Assembly (NCBI GenBank): GCA_002293665.1 | Contig: DBDQ01000124.1 | Coordinates: 478 to 8,051, forward strand | Length of the DNA: 7,574 nt | Reading direction: 5' to 3' | DNA from: Alistipes sp. UBA928 | GTDB lineage: Bacteria; Bacteroidota; Bacteroidia; Bacteroidales; Rikenellaceae | Shown here: positions 1-6,045 of the stretch, piece after piece | Layout of the letters: every line of letters begins with the position of its first letter | How positions within the stretch are numbered: the stretch's first letter is position 1 | Position numbers and translations under genes: made by a program | The notes under the pieces: model-generated | Database searches by the model: none | The model's input: only the letters and a program-made list of their open reading frames with translations | What the model was told of the DNA's origin: nothing

Positions 1-264
1 GTTGTTGTGGCTTTTGGCCACTTTGGTTATGGCGTTGGCCTCGGCGTGGAGCACGTAGGGCTTGGTGCGGCCGGTGATATCGTCCTCACACACGTTCTCG
101 AAACCCGACGGGGTGCCGTTGTAGCCGTCCGAGATTATCATCTTGTCCTTGACAATGAGCGCGCCCACCTGTCGGCGGACGCAGTAGGAGTTCTCGGCCC
201 AAATGCGTGCCATGCGCAGGTATCGCATGTCTAATTGGCGCTGTTTATTCGTTTGGTATCCCAT
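1..264 (-). CDS. dCMP deaminase (cytidine/deoxycytidylate deaminase family), N-terminal part
   Basis: This is the first 88 codons of a zinc-dependent deaminase that probably converts dCMP to dUMP, feeding cytosolic dTMP synthesis (ComEB-like). The translated start reads MGYQTNKQRQLDMRYLRMAR and continues with RRQVGALIVKD, DGYNGTPSGF and the signature HAEANAI at residues 73-79. In this family the His binds zinc and the Glu is the proton shuttle. The second zinc motif (PCxxC) would lie further on, outside the window. The ATG at 264 is the natural start: only 7 bases separate it from the tsaB stop, and an AT-rich stretch precedes it. I see no clear promoter of its own, so it is probably read through from smpB-tsaB. 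The family is clear from the motif; dCMP rather than another substrate is inferred from the long N-terminal part and the GYNGTPSG segment typical of dCMP deaminases. Confidence 0.9.
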   Translation of the reverse strand, partial: MGYQTNKQRQLDMRYLRMARIWAENSYCVRRQVGALIVKDKMIISDGYNGTPSGFENVCEDDITGRTKPYVLHAEANAITKVAKSHNN

Positions 265-271
265 AATTTTA

Positions 272-1021
272 TCAAAATAACTTTTTGCTGGAAGTGGTGA
301 CGACGAAATCCTTGAGGTAGAAGGGCTCGAAGTAGGCGGTGTCCTCGAAAGTGCGCGACTCGAGGGCGCGGGTCGCAAGGCCAATCATTCCCCGGGCCGA
401 GGGTTGTATCTCAAGATAGTGGGCCCAGGGGAGTGCTTCGCGGCATTTTTCGGCTCCGCTGCCGAAGATGTACACTTCGCCTCGGGTGCGCCATTCGGCC
501 AGCGAGTCCTCGTTTATGATCCATGCTTCGGGTTCGGTGAGCGCTGTGCCGGTGTCGTCGAACACCTGGCCGTAGACCTCCATTCGGCGGGCGTCGATCA
601 TTGGTATTAGGATTGGGCTAAAGCCAGGTGAGTGGGGAAGGGCTTCTGTTCCGTCGGTTAAAACCGACGGCAATATTATTTTTTTTATCGCTTCGGCACA
701 CAGGCTGGCGAGCGAGCCGACGCCGATGAGCGGCACACCGAGGCCGTAGCAGAGCCCTTTGGCGAACGACACGCCGATCCGCAGGCCGGTGTAGGAGCCG
801 GGGCCGCAACTAACCGCTATGGCGTCGAGTTCTGCGTAGCTAAATCCGCCGTGGCCGTTGCCACCGGCGAGCACCTCTTCGGTGTAGACGGCTGCCCGGG
901 CGGCGTGATCCCGCTCACCGTGGCTTTCGCGCAGTGCGATAAGTTCACCGTCGGCAGCCAGCGCCACCGAGCATGTGTCTGTTCCGGTCTCTATGCAAAG
1001 TATGCGATACAATGTGTCCAT
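272..1021 (-). CDS. tsaB: tRNA threonylcarbamoyladenosine biosynthesis protein TsaB
   Basis: TsaB is the non-catalytic partner of TsaD in the cytosolic complex (with TsaE, and TsaC supplying the threonylcarbamoyl-AMP) that makes t6A37 in ANN-decoding tRNAs. The product of 249 residues starts MDTLYRILCIETGTDTCSVA, has the family hallmark SCGPGSYTGLRIGVSFAKG at about residues 71-89, then IPMIDARRMEVY near 139-150 and the C-terminal AYFEPFYLKDF. I chose the ATG at 1021 because the conserved fold begins there. The in-frame ATG at 1060, which overlaps the smpB stop as ATGA, would add 13 residues with no family resemblance, but coupling from it cannot be excluded. Residues of about 115-138 look like an insertion: a region that is short and variable in relatives here carries a palindromic segment rich in codons unusual for this genome (ATA, TTA, CTA). 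The frame stays open and all recognised motifs are present, so the gene is probably functional. It is likely cotranscribed with smpB. Confidence 0.93.
   Translation of the reverse strand: MDTLYRILCIETGTDTCSVALAADGELIALRESHGERDHAARAAVYTEEVLAGGNGHGGFSYAELDAIAVSCGPGSYTGLRIGVSFAKGLCYGLGVPLIGVGSLASLCAEAIKKIILPSVLTDGTEALPHSPGFSPILIPMIDARRMEVYGQVFDDTGTALTEPEAWIINEDSLAEWRTRGEVYIFGSGAEKCREALPWAHYLEIQPSARGMIGLATRALESRTFEDTAYFEPFYLKDFVVTTSSKKLF
613..670. repeat. REP/MITE-like palindromic segment inside tsaB
   Basis: Positions 651-659 (CCGTCGGTT) and 662-670 (AACCGACGG) form a perfect 9-bp inverted repeat with a 2-base spacer. A second small palindrome, GGCT-AA-AGCC, lies at 616-625, and AAGCC (621-625) can alternatively pair with GGCTT (641-645). 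Two adjacent GC-rich hairpins of this kind resemble REP elements mobilised by RAYT (IS200/IS605-like) transposases; that family assignment is by resemblance only. The segment is in frame within tsaB and flanked by TATTA at 605-609 and 674-678, 69 bases (23 codons) apart. Exact ends are uncertain. No transposase is in the window. Confidence 0.5.
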
Positions 1022-1056
1022 AAATAATAATCCGCCGCCGGCGTTCCGGCTCGGCC

Positions 1057-1509
1057 TCATCTGTGTATTCGTTCGATTTCGCGTTTTGCGTCTTTCTCCT
1101 TGAGGTATTCGCGTTTGTCGTAGCTTTTGCGCCCTCGGGCGAGGCCGATCACGACTTTGGCGAGCCCCCGGTCGTTGATGAACAAACGGAGTGCCACGAT
1201 GGTGAGCCCCACGTCCTGCGAGGCGCGTTCGAGTTTTGCGAGCTCCTTGCGGTTGAGCAGCAACTTACGGTCTCGCTTCGGCTGATGGTTGTTGTAGGTG
1301 CCCCAGTGGTAGAGCGATATGTTGAGCCCGCGTATCCACAACTCGCCTCCCGAGAAGTAGCAATACGAATCGACGAGCGACGCCTTGCCCAGCCTCAGCG
1401 ACTTTATCTCGGTGCCTGTCAATACGATACCGGCTGTCCAGTCCTCGATTATCTCGTAGTCGAATGTGGCCCTTTTGTTCTTTATGCTTATGTTTTTGTG
1501 GTCAGTCAT
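1057..1509 (-). CDS. smpB: SsrA-binding protein SmpB
   Basis: SmpB binds tmRNA and delivers it to stalled ribosomes for trans-translation. The 150-residue product has the normal family length. Visible motifs are the N-terminal NKRATFDYEI, GTEIKSLR at residues 32-39, HQPKRDRKLLL in the central OB-fold region, and the basic C-terminal tail DKREYLKEKDAKREIERIHR (131-150), which enters the decoding site. The start at 1509 is the only sensible one and lies 7 bases after a TATCTTTG -7 box, implying a very short or absent leader. The stop (1057-1059) overlaps a possible upstream ATG of tsaB. It heads the leftward unit smpB-tsaB-dCMP deaminase and is divergent from plsY. Confidence 0.97.
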   Translation of the reverse strand: MTDHKNISIKNKRATFDYEIIEDWTAGIVLTGTEIKSLRLGKASLVDSYCYFSGGELWIRGLNISLYHWGTYNNHQPKRDRKLLLNRKELAKLERASQDVGLTIVALRLFINDRGLAKVVIGLARGRKSYDKREYLKEKDAKREIERIHR

Positions 1510-1516
1510 AGTTTTG

Positions 1517-1524
1517 CAAAGATA
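1517..1524 (-). promoter_or_regulatory. -7 box of the smpB promoter
   Basis: The minus strand reads TATCTTTG, an exact match to the Bacteroidota -7 consensus TAnnTTTG, ending 7 bases before the smpB ATG. It is one arm of a perfect 9-bp inverted repeat (1516-1524 and 1533-1541), the other arm being the plsY box. No convincing -33 TTTG was found for this direction. Confidence 0.7.
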
Positions 1525-1532
1525 ATAATTTC

Positions 1533-1540
1533 TATCTTTG
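1533..1540 (+). promoter_or_regulatory. -7 box of the plsY promoter
   Basis: TATCTTTG matches TAnnTTTG exactly and lies 23 bases before the plsY ATG. A TTTG at 1513-1516 sits 16 bases upstream, close to but slightly nearer than the usual -33 spacing. The box is back-to-back with the smpB box with 8 bases between, so polymerase could probably not occupy both promoters at once. Confidence 0.7.
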
Positions 1541-1563
1541 CATTAACAGAAAATCGAAAACCG

Positions 1564-2247
1564 ATGGTCTACACGATTGTAACCCTTGTCATAGTGGCCT
1601 ATCTTTTGGGCTCGATTCCGAGTGCCGTGTGGATCGGCAAGCACTTCTACGGGGTCGATATACGCGAGCACGGAAGTAAGAATGCCGGTGCTACCAACAT
1701 GCTGCGGGTGCTGGGACGCCGGGCGGCGTTGCCCGTCTTTGTGATCGACTTCATAAAGGGCTACGTGGCGGTGACGCTGTGCAACCTCGCCGAGTTCCTG
1801 CCGCAGTTTCAGGCGGGCGGTGAGTATGGCCTGCACGGAATTTACATGGTGAAGGTGGGTCTCGTGGTGGCGGTGGTTTTGGGCCACATTTTCCCGCTTT
1901 TCGCCGGATTCAAGGGCGGCAAGGGGGTTGCCACGCTTGCGGGCGCGGTGATGGGTGTGGCTCCCGCCTCGGTGATGCTTTGCCTGGCCGTATGGGTGGT
2001 GGTGCTGATGCTGTCGCACTACGTTTCGCTGGCGTCGATGATCGCGGGGGCCTGTTTCCCGGTCTTCATTCTGCTCAATCCGCGCACCAACACCTCGCTC
2101 ACGCTCGTGATCTTTGCCTTCGTGATCACTGTCCTGTTGCTCATCACGCATCGCAAGAACATAGGACGTCTGAGGGCCGGCAAGGAGTCGAAGATTTACA
2201 TTTGGCGACAGCCTCCCCGAAAACACACCGATCCCCCGAAAGAATAA
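1564..2247 (+). CDS. plsY: Glycerol-3-phosphate acyltransferase PlsY
   Basis: PlsY is an inner-membrane enzyme that transfers the acyl group from acyl-phosphate to glycerol-3-phosphate, the first step of phosphatidic acid synthesis. The 227-residue product shows the three family motifs: GSKNAGATN at 37-45 in the first cytosolic loop, GFKGGKGVAT at 115-124, and HRKNIGRLRAGKES at about 196-209. Hydrophobic segments lie at about 4-24, 54-75, 98-113, 125-155 and 158-195, matching a multi-pass protein. The ATG at 1564 begins the usual short N-terminus before the first membrane segment. The same frame is open further upstream, but that stretch is antisense to smpB and is not part of the gene. The charged tail after 205 is modestly longer than the conserved core. 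The gene stands alone between a divergent promoter and a terminator whose A-tract starts in its stop codon. Confidence 0.96.
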   Translation: MVYTIVTLVIVAYLLGSIPSAVWIGKHFYGVDIREHGSKNAGATNMLRVLGRRAALPVFVIDFIKGYVAVTLCNLAEFLPQFQAGGEYGLHGIYMVKVGLVVAVVLGHIFPLFAGFKGGKGVATLAGAVMGVAPASVMLCLAVWVVVLMLSHYVSLASMIAGACFPVFILLNPRTNTSLTLVIFAFVITVLLLITHRKNIGRLRAGKESKIYIWRQPPRKHTDPPKE

Positions 2248-2279
2248 AAAAACCGGAGCCTCGACTGGCTCCGGTTTTT
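2246..2279. terminator. Two-way rho-independent terminator between plsY and the transglycosylase gene
   Basis: Arms 2248-2260 and 2267-2279 pair perfectly over 13 bp (AAAAACCGGAGCC with its complement), with the 6-base loop TCGACT. A-tract on one side and T-tract on the other let it work for plsY (+) and for the convergent minus-strand gene ending at 2286. Confidence 0.92.
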
Positions 2280-2285
2280 GTTTAT

Positions 2286-2981
2286 TTACAGCGAGGCGAT
2301 CTCGCAGTAAGAGTCGTAGTAGCGCAGCACTTTGCGCACGAAACCGAGTGTTTGGGCGTTGTCGCGGAAAATCCCCGTTCGCACCACCTGATCTTCGTAG
2401 TAGGCGGGTTCGCTGAGCAGCACCAGATACTTGGATACCACGTTCCACGAGTTGTGGTTCTCGCCGTATTTCACGGCGAGCCGTCGCGCGTCGAGCACAC
2501 GCCCCAGGCCGCAGTTGTATGCCGCCAGCGTGATGCTGAGTCTGTCGCGCTGGGAGATCGAGTGCGGGAAACGGATCGTCTTGGAAATTTGCTCGAGCAG
2601 TCCCACTCCCATCCTCACGTTGGTGAGGGGGTCGGTCATCTGTTCTGGCGCCACCTTGAATCCGCGGGCTACCGCGGGCATGACCTGCATCAGCCCCACG
2701 GCACCGGCGTGGGAGACCACATCGTGGTCGAAACGCGACTCCTGCATGGCGATGGCCGAGATCAGACGCCAGTCGAATCCCTTGTCTGCGGCCACCTTAC
2801 GGATCAGGGGGTCGTATTGCGAGATGACGTTATTCGTCTCCGGGGTGTTGTTCCACAACGGAGCGTACTCATTCCATGGGGTGGATGATTGTTCGGGCAC
2901 ACTCGGCGGTGTAGTCCCGCACACGCCGCTCATGGCGGCAGAAATAAGAATGATTAATAATAAACCTGTTTTTTTAGTCAT
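2286..2981 (-). CDS. Lytic transglycosylase, SLT domain (MltF-like catalytic domain)
   Basis: Probable murein lytic transglycosylase (GH23 / SLT fold) that cleaves the MurNAc-GlcNAc bond in periplasmic peptidoglycan. The 231-residue product begins with a charged-hydrophobic signal segment (MTKKTGLLLIILISAA). The catalytic part runs from about residue 57: ISAIAMQESRFD with the presumed catalytic Glu at 81, then HAGAVGLMQVMP (about 91-102), the AAYNCGLG element near 153-160, and VSKYLVLLSEPAYY. The last two segments resemble MltF more than Slt70 or MltE, but the periplasmic substrate-binding domain of full MltF is absent. A Cys at 21 follows the hydrophobic stretch, yet the residues before it (MSGV) do not fit a good lipobox, so lipidation is uncertain. 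The ATG at 2981 is preferred because it starts the signal sequence; an upstream ATG at 3053 would run into the porin gene. There is no promoter box in the 43-base gap from the porin stop, so cotranscription is likely. Confidence 0.87.
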   Translation of the reverse strand: MTKKTGLLLIILISAAMSGVCGTTPPSVPEQSSTPWNEYAPLWNNTPETNNVISQYDPLIRKVAADKGFDWRLISAIAMQESRFDHDVVSHAGAVGLMQVMPAVARGFKVAPEQMTDPLTNVRMGVGLLEQISKTIRFPHSISQRDRLSITLAAYNCGLGRVLDARRLAVKYGENHNSWNVVSKYLVLLSEPAYYEDQVVRTGIFRDNAQTLGFVRKVLRYYDSYCEIASL

Positions 2982-3024
2982 TGTAAGGGTCTCTGCGGGC
3001 TGCAGTCGCGCTGCGATGCGAGTC

Positions 3025-5229
3025 TTAATCGTAGAAGTTCCATGAGAGCCCAAACTTCATCACCCGACGGTTCATCGGGTAGTGGAGCACGCTGAAATAA
3101 TTTCTTGAGCCTAACATGTCGTCGCTCAGGTGCTCCATTTTAATAAGGATTCTCATTCGTTTCCACTTCGCGTTGACGTAAGCGTCGAGCCAGATGTAGT
3201 CGCCTAGCTCTTTCTCTCTCTGGTTGTAGAATTGTCCCAGCCCGGGGGTGTATCCCGGAGCGTAGTACTTCGTGTTGTACCGTCCGTCGACCCCGACTTG
3301 GAGTCTCAGCACGTCTCTCACGACGTTGAATTCAAAATTATAGGAGAGATAAACGCTCGCCAACGGAACCGGAATCACCTTCTGATCGGTACTCCATTGC
3401 AGCATTACCCGATGGTTGAGATTTATCCGTGAGGCCGTTCCCAGCCTTATCGGTAAATCTTCGCGCAGATACACACCCGTTACGCTCACCACATCCGCCG
3501 CCTGGGCCGGACGTATTCTGTTGTTCTCGTCCAATCCGTAGTAGATCCTGTTGCCGAGAACGCTTTGTGAGACGGTCGCCGTGAGCCCCACGTGGGGTAT
3601 CGAGAGCGACCCTTCGATCCGGGTCTCATTCTCCTTCGAAAAGGAGTTCCGCCACATAAAGTGGTTAGAGGAATAGTTCTGTTCCCAGTAGCTCGGTTCC
3701 TGTGTAGTGAACCTGATGCTGCCGGAAAGAGAAAGGGGTCGTTCTTTCACGAACAGCCGGGCGGCGATTTCGCCTCCCGCGTCGGTATCTCCCTGGCGTG
3801 CGCCGAACGGGTGGAGTTTCAGCCATGCCCGCCAGTCCATATATCGTCCCAGGCGGCCGTTCACGCCGCCCCAGGCGTATGTGTGTGTCTCTTTCACAGC
3901 CGCCGCGTCGACCCCCGTCAGGTACTGGTCGGTCGCGAAGGTGTAGTATCTCAACAAATCCATCCCAATGCCGGCGTCGATAGTGCCTATGGCGCCGTTC
4001 CTGTCCCAGGGCTGGAGCTGCACGAACACCCTGTTGGAGAGCCTCCCCTCGAAGAGTGAGTCGCGCGATGCCGAACCGTTCAGGAGCCACTCCTCATAGT
4101 ACGGCATCTGTCCCAGTCCGTCGGGTTTGGGATCGGTGAAGAGCGTTCCCTGATAGGTGTCGTTGTACTGCCGGGCCCATCTGTCGTACTCGAATGTGTG
4201 TCCGACGAAGAATCCCGGCCTGTCGCCTATCGTGAAGTCGTTTTCCGTGGTGCGGATCAGCGGCACTCCGTAGGTCTGCTGGATGAAGAACGTGTTGCTC
4301 TTCACGCTGTTCGTGGGGTTCGTCATCCTCATCGGCAGCGTTCGCGGCTGTTCGTAATCGTTGAGACTTACCAACACCATGGTGTCGTTGACAACCCCGC
4401 CGTTCTCCTGGTTGAACACCCGGTTGTGGATATACCCGGCGTGGACTGTCCAACGCTTTCCGGTATGATTAACGCCTGCGGAGAACGTTTTATTGCGTGT
4501 GCCCTGCCATCTGTATATCCCCTTGGTGCCGAGACTGCGGTAATCTATGTTGAAACCGGTCTGTGGCGATATGTTCTGGGCGTGGATAACTATGAGGTCT
4601 TCCTCCTGATATATCTTCTGTCCGGCCCACATGTAACCCAACTGTGAGAATGGGGTTTTGGTGTTGTAGAAGGGCATCGTCTCTACGGTTCGCAGGTAGG
4701 CATCCCACGGATCGGCGAACGAGTGGTTGCGCCCCGTTTCGCGCTCGAAGAAGTTGAGCCATTGCGCCGGCGCCCCCAGATTGCCGAGGTAGGCGCTGCC
4801 CACGCTACCCTTCATGAACGGGTATTCGTTCTGGAAGTCGTTTTGGAGCGTGTCGATATGGCCGATATTGATGTGGTTGGAGTAGGGGTCTACCGTCCAG
4901 CGCATGTTACGCCGCGAGCGCTCCTCGTTCGAGAAGTGGTAGCTTTCGAGCGGTCTCTTTTCCCGACGTTTCTTCACCGTGTCGGCTGTCGGGTCGACCT
5001 CCGTCCCCTCGCCGAAGAAGGGGGTGTCGTTGGGCTCCTCCTCGAGTTGTTGGTTGGGGCGCAGAGGGTTTCGCTGTTGATTTTGCGTTCCCTGTCGTTG
5101 CTGCTGCCCGGCGGGATTTTGCCGTGCGGGCGTGGCCGTCGTTCTCGTCTGCGCCGAAAGCTCCGCGGAGGAGAGGGAGAGCATCCCTGCCAACAGTGTC
5201 GTGAAAAATATGAAAGAGGCGCTTCTCAT
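3025..5229 (-). CDS. Putative outer-membrane porin (Porin_10-like)
   Basis: A 734-residue protein resembling the 'putative porin' family widespread in Bacteroidota, presumably an outer-membrane beta-barrel; its solute is unknown. A clear signal peptide (MRSASFIFFTTLLAGMLSLS, cleavage near residues 22-27) is followed by a Gln/Asn/Pro-rich low-complexity linker to about 66. The segment AYLGNLGAPAQW near 146-157 recalls the conserved LGNLGSPA motif of the family. The rest is dense in aromatic residues and alternating polar/hydrophobic strands, and it ends in an aromatic strand (KFGLSWNFYD), as expected for barrels. The start at 5229 is set by the signal peptide and by a -7 box 8 bases before it. 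The frame stays open upstream to 5928, but that is only a shadow over pssA. It follows pssA after 17 bases and precedes the transglycosylase by 43. Family call rests on motif memory; barrel nature is more certain than the precise family. Confidence 0.83.
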   Translation of the reverse strand: MRSASFIFFTTLLAGMLSLSSAELSAQTRTTATPARQNPAGQQQRQGTQNQQRNPLRPNQQLEEEPNDTPFFGEGTEVDPTADTVKKRREKRPLESYHFSNEERSRRNMRWTVDPYSNHINIGHIDTLQNDFQNEYPFMKGSVGSAYLGNLGAPAQWLNFFERETGRNHSFADPWDAYLRTVETMPFYNTKTPFSQLGYMWAGQKIYQEEDLIVIHAQNISPQTGFNIDYRSLGTKGIYRWQGTRNKTFSAGVNHTGKRWTVHAGYIHNRVFNQENGGVVNDTMVLVSLNDYEQPRTLPMRMTNPTNSVKSNTFFIQQTYGVPLIRTTENDFTIGDRPGFFVGHTFEYDRWARQYNDTYQGTLFTDPKPDGLGQMPYYEEWLLNGSASRDSLFEGRLSNRVFVQLQPWDRNGAIGTIDAGIGMDLLRYYTFATDQYLTGVDAAAVKETHTYAWGGVNGRLGRYMDWRAWLKLHPFGARQGDTDAGGEIAARLFVKERPLSLSGSIRFTTQEPSYWEQNYSSNHFMWRNSFSKENETRIEGSLSIPHVGLTATVSQSVLGNRIYYGLDENNRIRPAQAADVVSVTGVYLREDLPIRLGTASRINLNHRVMLQWSTDQKVIPVPLASVYLSYNFEFNVVRDVLRLQVGVDGRYNTKYYAPGYTPGLGQFYNQREKELGDYIWLDAYVNAKWKRMRILIKMEHLSDDMLGSRNYFSVLHYPMNRRVMKFGLSWNFYD

Positions 5230-5237
5230 TTCCGGCG

Positions 5238-5245
5238 CAAAGATA
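5238..5245 (-). promoter_or_regulatory. -7 box of the porin promoter
   Basis: The minus strand reads TATCTTTG, an exact TAnnTTTG match, within the 17 bases between the pssA stop and the porin ATG. The box ends 8 bases before the start codon. It suggests that the porin and transglycosylase can be transcribed independently of pssA. I found no clear -33 element inside the pssA end. Confidence 0.65.
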
Positions 5246-5246
5246 A

Positions 5247-5981
5247 TTAATTTTTCGCGGCACGCCGCATTCCGGCGAGGTGGCGTACCGTGCTGAGGAG
5301 AACATAGACTCCCACGGCCGCCGCGACACCTCCGATGCCGAGCACTGCTATAAGAACGGACGAGAGGGCGAGAAAAGTATATCGCAGTTCGTTTCCGCGC
5401 CACCCGAAATTTTTGAATTTGAGCGAGAACATTCTTATCGGACTCACCAAAAGGTAGCTTATGATGGCTGCTGTCACAAGGGCCGTTTCGGGAGGCAGAG
5501 AATCCGACCACAAATGACCGCACCACATCCAATGCAAACTCGCAATGGCAAGGGCTGCCGCGGGGGTGGGAAGACCTGTGAACTCTTCGCGCTGCGTCTC
5601 GTCGACATTGAACTTCGCCAGCCTCAGAGCCGAGAACAGCGCAACGGTGAACACACTCCAGCCGAGTATCTGAAACACTGGCCACGACGTGGCGTGGTCG
5701 AATGTCGGATAGTGCCCGTATGCCGAAAACAGGGCCATGGAGGGAGCCACACCGAACGAGACCACATCGGCCAGCGAGTCGAGCTGTTTGCCCACTTCGG
5801 AGTATTGTCCGGTGAGACGGGCCGCCGCACCGTCGAGAAAATCGAACGCCGCCGCCGCCGCAATGAACCAAAAAAAACGGTTCGACACTTGATCGGCCCC
5901 GACGCAGACGATAGCCGCACAGCCGCACGCCAGATTGGCCAGCGTCACCACATTAGGCAGAGTAAACAATTTATTTTTCAT
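5247..5981 (-). CDS. pssA: CDP-diacylglycerol-serine O-phosphatidyltransferase PssA
   Basis: An inner-membrane enzyme that makes phosphatidylserine from CDP-diacylglycerol and serine, the precursor of phosphatidylethanolamine. The 244-residue product begins MKNKLFTLPNVVTLANLACG, typical for this type II PssA. It contains the complete CDP-alcohol phosphotransferase motif DGxxAR-x8-Gx3Dx3D: Asp50, Gly51, Arg55, Gly64, Asp68 and Asp72. Several hydrophobic helices follow (about 75-85, 102-115, 150-165, 173-195, 210-235). The phrase RLAKFNVD after the third helix and TGLPTPAAA are also family-like, supporting serine as the acceptor rather than glycerol phosphate. The start at 5981 fits the conserved N-terminus; an in-frame TTG at 5993 lies inside the -7 box and cannot be transcribed from it. 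A T8 run encodes Phe36-Phe37. It is divergent from manC and leads the unit pssA-porin-transglycosylase. Confidence 0.94.
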   Translation of the reverse strand: MKNKLFTLPNVVTLANLACGCAAIVCVGADQVSNRFFWFIAAAAAFDFLDGAAARLTGQYSEVGKQLDSLADVVSFGVAPSMALFSAYGHYPTFDHATSWPVFQILGWSVFTVALFSALRLAKFNVDETQREEFTGLPTPAAALAIASLHWMWCGHLWSDSLPPETALVTAAIISYLLVSPIRMFSLKFKNFGWRGNELRYTFLALSSVLIAVLGIGGVAAAVGVYVLLSTVRHLAGMRRAAKN

Positions 5982-5990
5982 AAATCGTGG

Positions 5991-5998
5991 CAAAGGTA
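5991..5998 (-). promoter_or_regulatory. -7 box of the pssA promoter
   Basis: The minus strand reads TACCTTTG (TAnnTTTG) and ends 9 bases before the pssA ATG. It lies within the left arm (5991-6002) of a perfect 12-bp inverted repeat. No obvious -33 TTTG lies at the expected distance. Confidence 0.65.
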
Positions 5999-6011
5999 GC
6001 GATTTTTTCGC

Positions 6012-6019
6012 TACCTTTG
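6012..6019 (+). promoter_or_regulatory. -7 box of the manC promoter
   Basis: TACCTTTG lies in the right arm (6008-6019) of the same inverted repeat, 26 bases before the manC ATG. The two boxes are back-to-back with 13 bases between, so firing in the two directions is probably mutually exclusive. Confidence 0.65.
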
Positions 6020-6045
6020 AATGATGTTGATATTATAACAAACTT

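Noticed and set aside
651..686. Intrinsic terminator on the plus strand (hairpin 651-670 then T8 at 679-686)
   Set aside because: Eight bases separate the stem from the T run, there is no plus-strand gene ending here, and the element lies inside tsaB.
1063..1563. Upstream extension of plsY in the same frame
   Set aside because: It is antisense to smpB, a well-recognised gene, and the PlsY N-terminus and promoter fit the ATG at 1564.
2918..2981. Lipoprotein signal in the transglycosylase (Cys at residue 21)
   Set aside because: The residues before the Cys are Ser-Gly-Val, lacking the Leu at -3 and small residue at -1 of a normal lipobox; left as uncertain rather than called.
5848..5877. GCC repeat and A8 run (T8 on the coding strand) in pssA as a phase-variation tract
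   Set aside because: The GCC run encodes an alanine stretch in a membrane helix and changes by whole codons, and eight bases of a Phe-Phe codon pair are weak evidence for switching in a housekeeping gene.
5230..5928. Possible 233-residue N-terminal extension of the porin, since its frame stays open up to 5928
   Set aside because: The stretch lies entirely over pssA in another frame, is Arg/Ser-rich without family features, and a clear signal peptide and -7 box define the start at 5229.
5280..5999. Long plus-strand open frame of 239 codons opposite pssA
   Set aside because: Its product is rich in Arg, Glu and His with no motif, and it mirrors pssA codons; GC-rich coding gives such shadows. 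The same holds for the plus-strand frames opposite the porin (3592-4059, 4198-4647, 4723-5250).
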